Counted from the stretch's first letter, positions 37,145 to 46,286 are shown. The stretch is 64,000 nucleotides of DNA from Streptomyces pristinaespiralis (GCF_001278075.1 NZ_CP011340.1:4650001-4714000), one strand, 5' to 3'. Numbers and translations are program-made. Notes: generated by a model not told the origin, from the sequence alone.

Positions 37145-37971
37145 CCGAGCAGACGGAACAGACCCTGCCGCAGCAGCCCGAGCAGCCCGAGCAGCCCGAG
37201 CAGCCCGAGCCGGAGCAGCCCGGGTCCGAGCGGACCGCCCCCGACAGCCCCCGCCGCCGCCGACCGCCGGTGGCGCTCGTCGCCACGGCTGTGAGCCTGG
37301 CCCTCCTCGCCGGCGCGGGCGCCTGGGGCTGGTCGGCCCTGAAGCGGGCCGACCGCAGCGCGCCCACCGTCATCTGGGCGGAGCCCGCCGAGCACCCGGA
37401 GCTGGACTTCCCGGCGGCTGAGCCCACCGGACTGGCCGCCCAACTGCTGCCCCTGTCGGTCCGGTACGTGGGGGGACCGGACATCGACGAGTATGGCAAC
37501 GACAGCTCGATCGGCGCCGAGCGCGCCGTCGCACTGCTCAAGCAGGGATCGCGCGGCCTGCCGAGCGCGCAGCGCAAACGGCACGACAAGGCCGTCGAGA
37601 AGCTCCGCATCAAGGGCATCGCCGCTCGCAGCTACCGCGACATCGACGGGACGTACGTCGTGGAGACCCGGCTGGCGCAGATGGAGAACACCGAAGCGGT
37701 GCGGGACATGGCCGAGTTCCAGAAGGTCATGACCGACGCGCTCGGCGTGTTCCGGGAAGGCCCGAAGATCAAGGGCCATCCGAAGGCCGTGTGCCATGTG
37801 CTGCCGGGGGACGACGACCTGGAGCTGGACGCCATGATCTGCACGGGCCACGTGGGGGAGATCCTGGTGACCACGTACGCGTACGGCACGAAGTCGCTGC
37901 CCACCGGGACCGTCGCGTCCATGTTCCGCGACCAGCTCGACCACATCGCTTCGCCCGGGGAGTCCGTGTGA
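37141..37971 (+). CDS. Membrane-anchored protein, tandem paralog 2
   Basis: This 276-aa protein repeats the plan of its neighbour: N-terminal EQPEQPEQPEQPEPEQP repeats, a transmembrane helix (PVALVATAVSLALLAGAGAWGW) and an extracytoplasmic domain. Shared elements include ESPELDFPAA-type start regions, IDGTYVVETRLAQMENTEAV, and a C-terminal MICTGHVGEILVTTYAYGTK. Two Cys (CHVLP, MICTG) are in the domain. It starts GTG inside the previous stop and overlaps the next gene by 4 bases. Confidence 0.75.
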   Translation: MTEQTEQTLPQQPEQPEQPEQPEPEQPGSERTAPDSPRRRRPPVALVATAVSLALLAGAGAWGWSALKRADRSAPTVIWAEPAEHPELDFPAAEPTGLAAQLLPLSVRYVGGPDIDEYGNDSSIGAERAVALLKQGSRGLPSAQRKRHDKAVEKLRIKGIAARSYRDIDGTYVVETRLAQMENTEAVRDMAEFQKVMTDALGVFREGPKIKGHPKAVCHVLPGDDDLELDAMICTGHVGEILVTTYAYGTKSLPTGTVASMFRDQLDHIASPGESV

Positions 37972-38831
37972 CCGACCAGAACATCCTTGCCGCGGCACCC
38001 GAGCCCGCGACCGGCTCCGAGACCGCGGTCCCGGCCCCGCCCGAGCCGCAGGCGCCCCCGGCGCCGCGGGACCGGCGGAAGCTGAGGGCCGTGCTGCGGT
38101 GGACGGTCGCCGTGCTGGTCTTCGCCGCCGCCGGCACCGGTACCGCTTACGGCATCGTCTCCCAGGAGCGCACCGACGTGCCCGGCCTGTCCACGCTGGG
38201 CGACGGACGCTGGGACTACCCGAAGCTCACCAAGCCGACGCTGCCGCCCGGCGCCCCGCTCCCCTTCGTCCAGGAGAACCCGGGCGAGGTCCACTACGCC
38301 GACCTCGAGCAGTTGCTGCTTCCGGCGCCGGCGGGTGCCGAGGCGGATCCGACCCTGCGGGGCGAGCGTGGCCGGGTGCCGGTCGAGCGGTATCTGAAGG
38401 AGTACGCGCAGGACGGCCGAGAGGACCTGCGCGAGCACCTCACCGAGGGCGGCCTGCGGCACATCGCGGCGCGCGGCTGGTCGATGCCGGACGGCACCTC
38501 GGTGCGGATCTTCCTGCTTCGCTTCCACACTTCCGCACTCGCCGGGAACTACTTCCGCGCTCAGCTCGGCGGTGCGCCGGACACGATGGTCCGACTCGTG
38601 GACGTCGAGGAGATGTCCTCGTACGACCAGGGGTACGGCAACGACGCCAAGGTGGCCTCCACGGAGCGTTACGTATACGACGAGGCCACGCCCCGCGGGC
38701 CCGTCCAGGTCAGGCACGCGGACATGACAGCCGGCGACATCGTCGCCCTGGTCGCGGTCTCGCGGAAGGGCACGGCCCCGGTCGTGCCCTTCCACCAGAC
38801 CGTGATTCTGCAGAATCAGCTGCTCGGCTGA
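37968..38831 (+). CDS. Membrane-anchored protein, tandem paralog 3
   Basis: This 287-aa protein is the third member of the run. It has a Pro-rich tail, a transmembrane helix (WTVAVLVFAAAGTGTAYGIVS) and a domain with EVHYADLEQLLLPAPAGAEAD, TSVRIFLLRFHTSALAGNYF and MTAGDIVALVAVSRKGT. Similarity to paralogs 1 and 2 is in domain order and short stretches (LLLPxPxGA, one beta strand followed by FxxT). The three genes form one operon ending at the 38848 terminator. Confidence 0.75.
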   Translation: MTDQNILAAAPEPATGSETAVPAPPEPQAPPAPRDRRKLRAVLRWTVAVLVFAAAGTGTAYGIVSQERTDVPGLSTLGDGRWDYPKLTKPTLPPGAPLPFVQENPGEVHYADLEQLLLPAPAGAEADPTLRGERGRVPVERYLKEYAQDGREDLREHLTEGGLRHIAARGWSMPDGTSVRIFLLRFHTSALAGNYFRAQLGGAPDTMVRLVDVEEMSSYDQGYGNDAKVASTERYVYDEATPRGPVQVRHADMTAGDIVALVAVSRKGTAPVVPFHQTVILQNQLLG

Positions 38832-38847
38832 CGCGGACCTCACAGAA

Positions 38848-38886
38848 CGGGCCGGGCCCCCGCCCACTAAGCTGGGGCCCGGCCCG
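38848..38886 (+). terminator. Terminator of the three-paralog operon
   Basis: CGGGCCGGGCCCC and GGGGCCCGGCCCG form a perfect 13-bp stem separated by 13 bases and followed by CTTTCGCC, 17 bases after the last stop. Confidence 0.75.
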
Positions 38887-38919
38887 CTTTCGCCTTCACG
38901 CTCATTCGAGGAGCACCCC

Positions 38920-39018
38920 GTGATCGTTTTCTTCGAAGCTCTGCTGGTTCTGGTCTGCGTCGGCGTCCTCGCCTTCGCCGGTCTGACCGTGAAGAAGCTG
39001 TACCAGGGCCAGCGGTAG
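38920..39018 (+). CDS. 32-aa membrane microprotein
   Basis: A very short ORF from GTG encodes MIVFFEALLVLVCVGVLA followed by FAGLTVKKLYQGQR. It is one hydrophobic helix with a positive tail, preceded by a GAGGAG ribosome site. This looks like a genuine microprotein of the single-helix type. It lies 59 bases before the nitrobindin gene. Function unknown. Confidence 0.65.
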   Translation: MIVFFEALLVLVCVGVLAFAGLTVKKLYQGQR

Positions 39019-39076
39019 TCACCCGTACCCTCGGGACCCGTACCACTCGACACCCTAGAGATCGACAGAGCTGCTC

Positions 39077-39649
39077 ATGATCGAGATCCCGTCCGACCTC
39101 AATCCGGACCTCGTCCCCCTCGCGTTCCTGCTGGGCACGTGGGAGGGCGCGGGCGTCGCGGACTTCCCCGGCGCCGAGAAGTGCAACTTCGGCCAGTCAG
39201 TGACCTTCAGCCACGACGGCAGGGACTTCATCGAGTACGTCTCGCACTCCTGGGTCCTCGACACCGAGGGCAACAAGGTCAAGCCGCTGGAGAGCGAGAG
39301 CGGCTACTGGCGCATCGACAAGGAGCGCAAGGTCGAGGTCGTCATGGTCCGTGACCAGGGCATCGTGGAGATCTGGTACGGCGAGCTCGCCGACCAGAAG
39401 CCGCAGATCGACCTGGTGACCGACGCCGTCGCGCGCACCGCGGCCTCCGGCCCTTACAGCGGTGGCAAGCGGCTGTACGGCTACGTCAAGAGCGACCTGA
39501 TGTGGGTGGGCGAGAAGGCCACCCCCGAGGTGCCGCTGCGCCCGTACATGTCGGCGCACCTGAAGAAGGTCGTCACCCCCGAGCAGGTCGAGTCGTGGGC
39601 CAAGGACCTCGGTGACCTGCCCGACGACGGCATCGCCTTCTTCAAGTAG
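39077..39649 (+). CDS. Nitrobindin-like heme/fatty-acid-binding fold protein
   Basis: This 190-aa protein is a small beta-barrel of the nitrobindin family (old DUF1794): LLGTWEGAGVADFPG near the N-terminus and RPYMSAHLKKVV near the C-terminus, where His of MSAHLKK is a possible proximal heme ligand. Relatives are heme-binding peroxynitrite isomerases. It is cytoplasmic with no signal. The ATG at 39077 fits; nur follows 110 bases on. Confidence 0.85.
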   Translation: MIEIPSDLNPDLVPLAFLLGTWEGAGVADFPGAEKCNFGQSVTFSHDGRDFIEYVSHSWVLDTEGNKVKPLESESGYWRIDKERKVEVVMVRDQGIVEIWYGELADQKPQIDLVTDAVARTAASGPYSGGKRLYGYVKSDLMWVGEKATPEVPLRPYMSAHLKKVVTPEQVESWAKDLGDLPDDGIAFFK

Positions 39650-39759
39650 GGCGCTCCCTCCCGCGGGGCAGACCTCCGACGGGAGATCCGCGGCATCCGC
39701 GGGAGACCTCTTCGCACCGGACCGGCCGCCGGGCGGTCCGCGCTGCCTACACTGGGGGC

Positions 39760-40197
39760 GTGGTGAGCACCGACTGGAAGAGCGATCTGCGGCAGCGCGG
39801 CTACCGGCTGACTCCGCAGCGCCAGCTTGTCCTCGAGGCCGTCGACGCCCTTGAGCACGCCACGCCGGACGAGATCCTCGGTGAGGTGCGCAGGACCGCG
39901 TCCGGGGTGAACATCTCCACCGTCTACCGGACGCTGGAGCTGCTGGAGGAGCTGGGCCTCGTCTCGCACGCCCATCTCGGGCACGGCGCGCCCACCTACC
40001 ATCTCGCCGACCGGCACCACCACCTCCACCTGGTGTGCCGGGACTGCGGAGACGTGATCGAGGCGGACGTCTCGGTCGCCGCGGACTTCACCGCCAAGCT
40101 GCGTGAGACGTTCGGCTTCGAGACGGACATGAAGCACTTCGCCATCTTCGGGCGCTGTGAGGAGTGCACGGCGAAGGCCGCGGAGGCCGAGTCGTAG
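39760..40197 (+). CDS. nur: Nickel-responsive Fur-family regulator
   Basis: This 145-aa Fur-family protein starts MVSTDWKSDLRQRGYRLTPQ. It carries the winged helix (RQLVLEAVDALEHATPDEIL, NISTVYRTLELLEELGLV), the His-rich metal loop DRHHHLHLVCRDCG and a C-terminal CEECT Cys pair. By sequence it is very close to S. coelicolor Nur, which senses nickel and controls superoxide dismutase (sodF) and nickel uptake. His positions in HAHLGHGAPTYHL and DRHHHLHL are those expected for Nur. Regulation of its targets cannot be seen here. Confidence 0.92.
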   Translation: MVSTDWKSDLRQRGYRLTPQRQLVLEAVDALEHATPDEILGEVRRTASGVNISTVYRTLELLEELGLVSHAHLGHGAPTYHLADRHHHLHLVCRDCGDVIEADVSVAADFTAKLRETFGFETDMKHFAIFGRCEECTAKAAEAES

Positions 40198-40206
40198 GCT
40201 GGGGCC

Positions 40207-41178
40207 ATGTCATCGACCAGCCCTCTGTTGTCCCTGCCCGGCGCGGTCCCAGCCGAGGGGCGCGACGAAGGGGTCGCCGCGCACTACGGCGACCTGTTCC
40301 GTGAGCAGCGTTCCCTCGCCGACGGCAAGGGCTTCGTCGACCTGTCGCACCGCGGGGTCGTCACCGTCAGCGGCGAGGAACGGCTGAGCTGGCTGCACCT
40401 GCTGCTCACCCAGCACGTGACCGACCTGTCCCCGGGGCAGGCCACAGAGGCGCTGATCCTCTCCGCGCACGGTCACATCGAGCACGCCCTGTATCTCGTC
40501 GACGACGGCGAGACGGTCTGGGCGCACGTCGAACCGGGCACCCGCGAGGCGCTGATCGGCTACCTGGAGTCGATGAAGTTCTTCTACAAGGCCGAAGTCG
40601 CCGATCGCACGGACGACTTCGCGGTCGTCCATCTGCCGGCGGGCTCCATCGCCGAGGTACCGGAAGGCGTCGTCGTGCGGGAGACGGCGCACGGCCGCGA
40701 CCTGTTCCTGCCGCGCGCCGACCTCGAGTCGTTCGGCGCCGCGGCCGGGCCGGCCGTGGGGATCCTCGCGTACGAGGCGCTGCGGGTGGAGAGCCACCGT
40801 CCGCGTCTCGGGTTCGAGACCGACCACCGCACCATCCCGCACGAGCTGGGCTGGATCGGCAGTGCGGTGCACCTGCAGAAGGGCTGCTACCGCGGCCAGG
40901 AGACCGTCGCGCGTGTCCACAACCTGGGGAAGCCGCCGCGCCGGCTGGTCTTCCTCCACCTGGACGGCAGCGAGGTGCACCTGCCGCCGCCCGGTACTCC
41001 GGTCCGCCTCGCCTCCGAGGGGGCCGAGGGCCGCCAGCTGGGCTTCGTGACGACGTCCGCCCGCCACTACGAGCTGGGGCCGATCGCGCTCGCCCTGGTG
41101 AAGCGGAACGTGCCGGTGGACGCCGAGCTGCTGGCCGGGGACACGGCGGCCGCCCAGGAGACGGTCGTCGAGCCGTAG
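40207..41178 (+). CDS. ygfZ: Folate-binding YgfZ-family protein
   Basis: This 323-aa GcvT-related protein holds the YgfZ signature KGCYRGQETVARV with its conserved Cys. The N-terminal GcvT fold (LSWLHLLLTQHVTDLSPG) lacks aminomethyltransferase active-site features. YgfZ proteins bind tetrahydrofolate and support repair or assembly of certain Fe-S proteins. It starts 9 bases after nur and is probably cotranscribed. Confidence 0.92.
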   Translation: MSSTSPLLSLPGAVPAEGRDEGVAAHYGDLFREQRSLADGKGFVDLSHRGVVTVSGEERLSWLHLLLTQHVTDLSPGQATEALILSAHGHIEHALYLVDDGETVWAHVEPGTREALIGYLESMKFFYKAEVADRTDDFAVVHLPAGSIAEVPEGVVVRETAHGRDLFLPRADLESFGAAAGPAVGILAYEALRVESHRPRLGFETDHRTIPHELGWIGSAVHLQKGCYRGQETVARVHNLGKPPRRLVFLHLDGSEVHLPPPGTPVRLASEGAEGRQLGFVTTSARHYELGPIALALVKRNVPVDAELLAGDTAAAQETVVEP

Positions 41179-41229
41179 CGCCGGCGACCGGCCTTCCGTC
41201 CGGGCCGGGCCGGGCCCGGACGGAAGACG

Positions 41230-41667
41230 CTAGACCTCGATCAGCACGGTGAACGGGCCGTCGTTGGTGAGCGAGACCCGCATCTTCGCGCCGAACCGGC
41301 CCGTCTCCACCTGCGCGCCGAGCGCCTTCAACTGCGCCACCACCTCGTCGACGAGCGGTTCCGCCACCGGACCGGGGGCCGCCGCGTTCCATGTGGGGCG
41401 GCGACCCTTCCGGGCGTCCCCGTAGAGGGTGAACTGGGAGATCACCAGCAGGGGCGCGCCCACGTCGGAGCAGGATTTCTCGTCCCCGAGCATACGAACC
41501 GACCATAGTTTCCTGGCCAGTTGTGCCGCCTTCTCCTTGGTGTCCGTGTGCGTGACCCCCACCAGCACACACAGCCCCTCGCCGGTGATCTCACCGACGG
41601 TCTCCGGTCCCGACTCACCGGGCACCACGACGCTCGCGCCGTCGACCCTCTGTACCACTGCTCGCAT
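41230..41667 (-). CDS. dtd: D-aminoacyl-tRNA deacylase
   Basis: This 145-aa protein is [18 protein letters not shown] start, [13 protein letters not shown] (the SQFTL active-site motif) and the C-terminal [14 protein letters not shown] in place of the usual NSGPVT. It removes D-amino acids from tRNA. The ATG at 41667 is the canonical start. The much longer in-frame upstream extension (1100 residues) is an antisense artefact. It converges with ygfZ. Confidence 0.95.
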   Translation of the reverse strand: MRAVVQRVDGASVVVPGESGPETVGEITGEGLCVLVGVTHTDTKEKAAQLARKLWSVRMLGDEKSCSDVGAPLLVISQFTLYGDARKGRRPTWNAAAPGPVAEPLVDEVVAQLKALGAQVETGRFGAKMRVSLTNDGPFTVLIEV

Positions 41668-41835
41668 ACGGAGCAACCTATCGGGGCCGTCCGGGCCGCC
41701 ATTCAGGGCCGAACGGGTGCGATGCGCCTGCATGGGGACGTATCGGAGTGGCACCATGCACAAAGGCGGTGCAACCCCTCGGCCCTCCGGGCCCGGGAAG
41801 GCCCATGCACCGGTCGAGGGGACGGACACACGCAC

Positions 41836-42459
41836 ATGAGCACTTCTGGCGCCGGGCAGTCGCTCGGTCCCGTACCGATCCGGGCGCACTCCGCTTCCGC
41901 GGTCCGCCCACCGCGGCCGCGCAGCGCCGCTGAACTGCCCGTGCACCCGCAGCACGACCTGACCGCGCTGCGCCTGCCCGAGCTGCGCACCCTGCGCCGC
42001 GACTCGCAGCGCGACGAGGCGGACCTCAGCTATGTGCGGCGGCTGGTCCAGGGACGTATCGACATCCTCCGGGCCGAGCTCGCCCGCCGTAAGGGCCACG
42101 GCACGGCCGGCACGCCCGGGACGCCGGTCGTGGACCGGCTGGTCGTGGACCGGCTGTCGGAGATCCTCGCCGACCCGCCGTCCAGGCGCGGGTCCTCCGC
42201 CCGCCATGTGACGCTCTCCACACCGCGCGGCGAGGAGTACCGGCGGCTCGCCTCCGAGATGCTCGACGAGGTCCAGCTCTCGGACCTCGACGCCCGCACC
42301 GACGAGGAGTTGCACACGGCGATGGGCCGGCTGCTGGGCTACGAGCAGCAGGTCTCGCACCGCCGCCGGCTGCTCCAGCGGACGGCCGACGATTGCAGTG
42401 CCGAGATCGCCCGCAGGTACCGTGAAGGCGAAGCACAAGTAGACGACCTGCTCACCTGA
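41836..42459 (+). CDS. rsiG: RsiG, c-di-GMP-dependent anti-sigma factor of WhiG
   Basis: This 207-aa coiled-coil protein has two exact copies of the motif E(X)3S(X)2R(X)3Q(X)3D that define Rsi[17 protein letters not shown] (~residues 65-80) and [16 protein letters not shown] (~175-190). In S. venezuelae each helix-motif binds half of a c-di-GMP dimer, letting RsiG sequester sigma WhiG and so hold back spore formation. The N-terminus before ~50 is Pro/Ala-rich. The ATG at 41836 is used; it is divergent from dtd. Confidence 0.95.
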   Translation: MSTSGAGQSLGPVPIRAHSASAVRPPRPRSAAELPVHPQHDLTALRLPELRTLRRDSQRDEADLSYVRRLVQGRIDILRAELARRKGHGTAGTPGTPVVDRLVVDRLSEILADPPSRRGSSARHVTLSTPRGEEYRRLASEMLDEVQLSDLDARTDEELHTAMGRLLGYEQQVSHRRRLLQRTADDCSAEIARRYREGEAQVDDLLT

Positions 42460-42504
42460 AGCGATCCTTCCGGTGGGCGGATCCCCTGCCCCGGAAGGCC
42501 GCCG

Positions 42505-43479
42505 ATGTCCTCCTCGTCCACCTCCAGCACCGCCGCCGCCATATCCCCGGTACTCGCCGAGGTGGTGCGTTCCGGCTTCGTGGAGGGCCGGCACAGGGGG
42601 TCGCTCGTCGTCCTGGCCGCCGACGGCAGCGTGGAAATGGCGCTCGGTGACCCGTCCCAGCTCGTCTTCCCCCGCTCGTCCAACAAGCCGATGCAGGCCG
42701 CGGCCGTGCTGCGGGCGGGCCTGGACATCGACGGCGAGCGCCTGGCGCTGGCCGCGGCCAGCCACTCGGGCGAGGACTTCCACCTCGAGCTCGTACGCAA
42801 GATGCTCGCCGGGCACGGGCTCAGCGCCGACGAGCTGAGGACCCCCGCGGACCTGCCGCTCGACCCGGTGGAGGCCGAGGCGTACCTCGCGTCGGGGCAG
42901 GTGCGCGACAAGGTCACCATGAACTGCTCCGGCAAGCACGCCGCCATGCTCGCGGTGTGCGCCGTGAACGGCTGGGACCGCGATGGCTACCTCGACCCCG
43001 CCCACCCCCTGCAGCAGCTGGTCCGCACGGTGGTGGAGGACGCCGCGGGCGAACCGGTCGGCGCCGTCGGCACGGACGGCTGCGGCGCACCGCTGATGGC
43101 CGTCTCCCTGACCGGCCTGGCCCGCGCCTTCCGGCACTTCGTGCTCGCCGCGCCCGGTACGGCAGAGCGCCGCGTCGCGGACGCGATGCGCGCCCACCCC
43201 GAGTACGTCGCCGGCACGCGCCGACCCGACACGTGGCTGATGCGCGAGGTGCCCGGCACGCTCTCCAAGATGGGCGCGGAGGCGGTGCAGGCGGTGGCGC
43301 TGGAGGACGGCAGGGCGCTGGCGTTCAAGATCGACGACGGTTCCACCCGGGCGCTGGGCCCGGTGCTGGCGCGGACGCTCGCCCTGATGGGCGTGGACTC
43401 GCCGGTCGTCACCCGGATCGGGCACCTGCCGCTGCTCGGCGGGGGCGTCGAGGTCGGATCGGTGCGGGCGGCGTTCTGA
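42505..43479 (+). CDS. Asparaginase, type II (PF06089) family
   Basis: This 324-aa protein belongs to the Rhizobium-type asparaginase family. It shows [18 protein letters not shown] (Ser-x-x-Lys), [11 protein letters not shown] (Cys with SGK) and [11 protein letters not shown] (second Cys), the tandem Ser-Lys/Cys features of that class. The enzyme hydrolyses asparagine to aspartate and ammonia in the cytoplasm. Start ATG is 45 bases after rsiG. Confidence 0.92.
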   Translation: MSSSSTSSTAAAISPVLAEVVRSGFVEGRHRGSLVVLAADGSVEMALGDPSQLVFPRSSNKPMQAAAVLRAGLDIDGERLALAAASHSGEDFHLELVRKMLAGHGLSADELRTPADLPLDPVEAEAYLASGQVRDKVTMNCSGKHAAMLAVCAVNGWDRDGYLDPAHPLQQLVRTVVEDAAGEPVGAVGTDGCGAPLMAVSLTGLARAFRHFVLAAPGTAERRVADAMRAHPEYVAGTRRPDTWLMREVPGTLSKMGAEAVQAVALEDGRALAFKIDDGSTRALGPVLARTLALMGVDSPVVTRIGHLPLLGGGVEVGSVRAAF

Positions 43480-43539
43480 TCCCCGGAGCGGCGGAAATCC
43501 GGATGCGGCGGTTTCCCCCGCCCGCCTAGCGTGGCGTCC

Positions 43540-44784
43540 ATGACTGTCGCAACGCGCCTGATCGCCGAGTCCGAGTACCCCGACTGGCTCAGGGCGCTGG
43601 CCACGGGCTTCCTCCGGCCGCCGGTGATCACCGACGAGGAAGTGGCCGAGCGCCGGGCGGGTACGGATCTGGGCCGGGTCAGGGGCGCGTTCGACGCCGG
43701 CCGGTGTGTGGCGACGTACCGTTCCTTCGCCCAGCAGCTCACCACGGTCGGCGGCGCGCGGCTCGCGGCGAGCGCCGTCTCCAATGTGACGGTCTCCCCG
43801 ACGCACCGCCGCCGCGGTCTGCTCAGCCGGATGATCGACGCCGATCTCGCCGAGGCCAAGGAGCGCGGTGACACCGTCTCGACGCTGATCGCCGCCGAGT
43901 ACCCGATCTACGGGCGCTACGGCTACGGCCCGGCCACGACCACCGTGGAGTGGTCCGTGGACGTGCCCCGCGCCGGGCTCGACCCGCGTGCGGCGGGTCC
44001 GGACGACGGCGGCCGGATCGACCTGGTCGACGGCACCGACGTGCGCAAGCTCGGGCCGGAGCTCCACCAGCGGCTGGCGGCCACGCAGCACGGCGTCGTC
44101 GACCGGGGCGAGCGCTGGTGGCGGGTCAACACCGGCCAGGCGCAGCATCCCGGGCATGCGTGGACGGAGCCGTTCTACGCCGTGTACCGCTCGCCGGACG
44201 GCGCGGTCGAGGGGCTGCTGGTCTACTCGGCGGACGACAAGTGGGGCGACGGCAAGCGGCCGCTCAACACGGCCACCGTGCGCGACCTGATCGCGGTGAG
44301 CCCGGCCGCCGAGCGCGCGCTGTGGCGCTTCGTCTGCTCGGTCGACTGGATCACCACGGTCCGTTCCGGCGGTCGCGCCCCGGACGACCTGCTGCCCCAC
44401 CTGCTGCCCGACCCCCGGGCGGCGCGGATCGTCACGCAGGCGGACTTCCTGTGGCTGCGGCTCCTGGACGTCCCTGCCGCGCTGACGGCCAGGACCTATC
44501 CGTGCCCGGGAACCCTCGTGCTCGATGTGCGGGACGAATCGGCGCTCGCGTCCGGTCGCTTCCGCCTGGACGCGTCGCCGGCGGGCACGTCCTGCACGCC
44601 CACGTCGCAGTCTCCGGACCTGACCCTGGACGTACGGGAGCTGGCCACGCTCAGCCTGGGTGACGAGTCCGCGACCCGCCTCGCGGCCCTGGGCCGCCTC
44701 GACGAGCACACCGCGGGCGCGGTCTCCCGTGCGGACCTGCTGTTCCGCACGGGGCGCCGGCCCTGGTGCCCGGACGTGTTCTGA
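43540..44784 (+). CDS. Eis-like GNAT N-acetyltransferase
   Basis: This 414-aa protein has the Eis layout: GNAT domain with [20 protein letters not shown] (acetyl-CoA loop) and [14 protein letters not shown], a second GNAT-like part, and an SCP2-like C-terminal domain ending PWCPDVF, with the chain terminus Phe of the family. Eis proteins acetylate amines such as aminoglycosides. Which substrate is used here is unknown. The ATG at 43540 is preferred over the GTG at 43531, which is 9 bases earlier. Confidence 0.88.
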   Translation: MTVATRLIAESEYPDWLRALATGFLRPPVITDEEVAERRAGTDLGRVRGAFDAGRCVATYRSFAQQLTTVGGARLAASAVSNVTVSPTHRRRGLLSRMIDADLAEAKERGDTVSTLIAAEYPIYGRYGYGPATTTVEWSVDVPRAGLDPRAAGPDDGGRIDLVDGTDVRKLGPELHQRLAATQHGVVDRGERWWRVNTGQAQHPGHAWTEPFYAVYRSPDGAVEGLLVYSADDKWGDGKRPLNTATVRDLIAVSPAAERALWRFVCSVDWITTVRSGGRAPDDLLPHLLPDPRAARIVTQADFLWLRLLDVPAALTARTYPCPGTLVLDVRDESALASGRFRLDASPAGTSCTPTSQSPDLTLDVRELATLSLGDESATRLAALGRLDEHTAGAVSRADLLFRTGRRPWCPDVF

Positions 44785-44807
44785 GGGGGGGCGGGCGGCG
44801 GCAGGCG

Positions 44808-44975
44808 TCAGGCCCCGGCGGTCAGCGCGGGGGCCACGAGGAGGAAGCCGCCGATGGTGGCGCAGGTGGAGTTCTCGGACCGCAGACCGACGGTCAACAG
44901 GGCGAGGCCGAATGCGGCCGTGAGACCGAAGCGCCATTGCACGTACTGCTCGACGACCAGGGACACCAGAGGCAC
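44808..44975 (-). CDS. 55-aa hydrophobic protein, copy 1 of the GntR-linked pair
   Basis: This 55-aa protein begins [17 protein letters not shown] and ends in VAPALTAGA. It has two hydrophobic segments ([15 protein letters not shown] and [13 protein letters not shown]) with a short polar link SENST. It is 60 percent identical (33 of 55) to the protein at 46027-46194. It starts with GTG and has GAGGAG 7 bases upstream. It is divergent from the GntR gene at 45125. Function unknown; the size and repeats suggest a small membrane protein controlled by the neighbour. Confidence 0.75.
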   Translation of the reverse strand: MPLVSLVVEQYVQWRFGLTAAFGLALLTVGLRSENSTCATIGGFLLVAPALTAGA

Positions 44976-45023
44976 GGCTGTTCTCCTCACGCTCAAAGGG
45001 GGAGTTGCGGATGAAGTCAGCCG

Positions 45024-45113
45024 AGTTGGCCGCCAACTTGTAGAAGTTGTCCCCGGTTGGTCAAGATAGATAAACAACTTCCTGGTAACTCCCGCCATGG
45101 ATGGCGAAGTTGT
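45024..45113. promoter_or_regulatory. Operator cluster between copy 1 and gntR 1
   Basis: An inverted repeat AGTTGG-CCG-CCAACT (45024-45038) is followed by three copies of GAAGTTGT: 45043-45050, 45074-45081 (reverse) and 45106-45113. They are 31 and 32 bases apart, about three helical turns. The last touches a -10 TAGCGT. Likely binding sites for the adjacent GntR proteins. Confidence 0.6.
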
Positions 45114-45124
45114 AGCGTTCAGGT

Positions 45125-46003
45125 GTGACCCATGAGCAACAGGCAGTGGCGGCCCGGGGCAGGCCCTCGTACGGCGAGGTGGCAGATGTCCTGACCGAAC
45201 GCATCCGCACCGGTCTGCTGAGACCGGGCGAGCGGATGCCGACGCAGGAGCAGCTCGCCGCCGAGTTCGGCGTCGAACGGCGCACGGTCCGCCAGGCGCT
45301 GGAGCTGCTGCGCGACGCGGGTCTGATCACGGAGGGCGGCAAGGGCGCGCCGGCCCGGGTCTCCGTCCCGCCGCAGCGGGACGCGGAGGAGGCGCCCAGG
45401 ACGACGGCCGCCGCCCTCGGGCCGCGTCTGATCGAGGCGTTCGAGGCGCCGAACGTACAGGTCGACGCGATCTGTCTCACCACGGAGACGCTCAATCAGG
45501 CCCTCGCCGAACCGCTGAGGCGGGTCCAGGCGCGGGAGATCACGCCGGAAAGCGTCCGGGTCAGGGTCCTCGTGCCGGCGCACGACATGAAGCTGGCCTT
45601 CCCGCGGCCGGTGGAGGCGGCGGCCGACGACGGCAAGGTGCACAAGCACTGGCGGACGCGGCGCGACGGCCACGGGCGTGGACTGCTGCTGAGCCTCGAG
45701 GCACTGGCCACCCGGGGCATCGACGTCGAGGTGACGCTGAGGACGCTGCCCTTCACGCCACCGGTGAAGCTCTACCTGCTGAACGGCGCGGACGCCCTCT
45801 TCGCGTACTACAACGTCCATGAGCGCACGGAACGCATCGCCGGCACGGACACGAGGATCTTCGACGCCCTCGGCAGCGACTCGACGCTCTTCCCCTTCGA
45901 GGCCGGCGGGGGACGGCGGGACCAGGCGTTCGTGGCCCAGTCGCAGACGTGGTTCGACAGTCTCTGGGGCACGCTGGCCGCCGACGTCGTGCTCGACGGC
46001 TGA
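45125..46003 (+). CDS. GntR-family regulator 1, likely leaderless
   Basis: This 292-aa protein has an N-terminal GntR winged helix (SYGEVADVLTERIRTGLLRPG, EFGVERRTVRQALELLRDAGL) and a long C-terminal domain of a type I do not recognise by name, with AALGPRLIEAFEAPNVQVDAICLTTETLNQAL and PVKLYLLNGADALFAYYNV. The same domain is in the regulator at 46420. The GTG lies 7 bases after the -10 TAGCGT, so the mRNA is probably leaderless. It is divergent from the 55-aa gene. Confidence 0.88.
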   Translation: MTHEQQAVAARGRPSYGEVADVLTERIRTGLLRPGERMPTQEQLAAEFGVERRTVRQALELLRDAGLITEGGKGAPARVSVPPQRDAEEAPRTTAAALGPRLIEAFEAPNVQVDAICLTTETLNQALAEPLRRVQAREITPESVRVRVLVPAHDMKLAFPRPVEAAADDGKVHKHWRTRRDGHGRGLLLSLEALATRGIDVEVTLRTLPFTPPVKLYLLNGADALFAYYNVHERTERIAGTDTRIFDALGSDSTLFPFEAGGGRRDQAFVAQSQTWFDSLWGTLAADVVLDG

Positions 46004-46020
46004 TCAGCCGTCGAGCACGA
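45987..46020. terminator. Perfect 34-bp palindrome at the end of gntR 1
   Basis: TCGTGCTCGACGGCTGA (45987-46003) is followed with no loop by its exact reverse complement (46004-46020). The left arm contains the gntR 1 stop. The next gene on the other strand ends 7 bases further on, so this can be a shared bidirectional terminator. Confidence 0.6.
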
Positions 46021-46026
46021 GTGCCG

Positions 46027-46194
46027 TCACGGCCCCGTGCTGACTGCCGGAGCGATCAGCAGGAAGCTGCCGATACCGGCGCAGGCCGCGTTCTCCGCCT
46101 TGATGCCGACCGCCAGCAGAGCGAGCCCCAGGGCGGCCACGAAGCCGTACCGCAGCTGGACGTACTGCTCGGCGAGGAGGGTGATGAGAGGCAT
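46027..46194 (-). CDS. 55-aa hydrophobic protein, copy 2 of the GntR-linked pair
   Basis: This 55-aa protein begins MPLITLLAEQYVQLRYGF and ends in IAPAVSTGP, with two hydrophobic segments (AALGLALLAVGI, GIGSFLLIAPAV). It is 60 percent identical to copy 1. It starts with ATG and has AAGGAG upstream. It is divergent from gntR 2 at 46420 and convergent with gntR 1. Function unknown. Confidence 0.75.
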   Translation of the reverse strand: MPLITLLAEQYVQLRYGFVAALGLALLAVGIKAENAACAGIGSFLLIAPAVSTGP

Positions 46195-46286
46195 GGGGAT
46201 CACTCCTTCGAGGGAGAGGCGCCGGGCTCGCACTCCGTTGTGCTGCGGGGCTGACAACTGGAACAGACGTTGGGTCAACTGCCGTA

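Noticed and set aside
41668..45036. A 1268-residue open frame on the minus strand, of which only the last 145 residues are dtd
   Set aside because: The extension runs antisense to rsiG, the asparaginase and the acetyltransferase, with low-complexity composition. It is a product of high GC with few stops.
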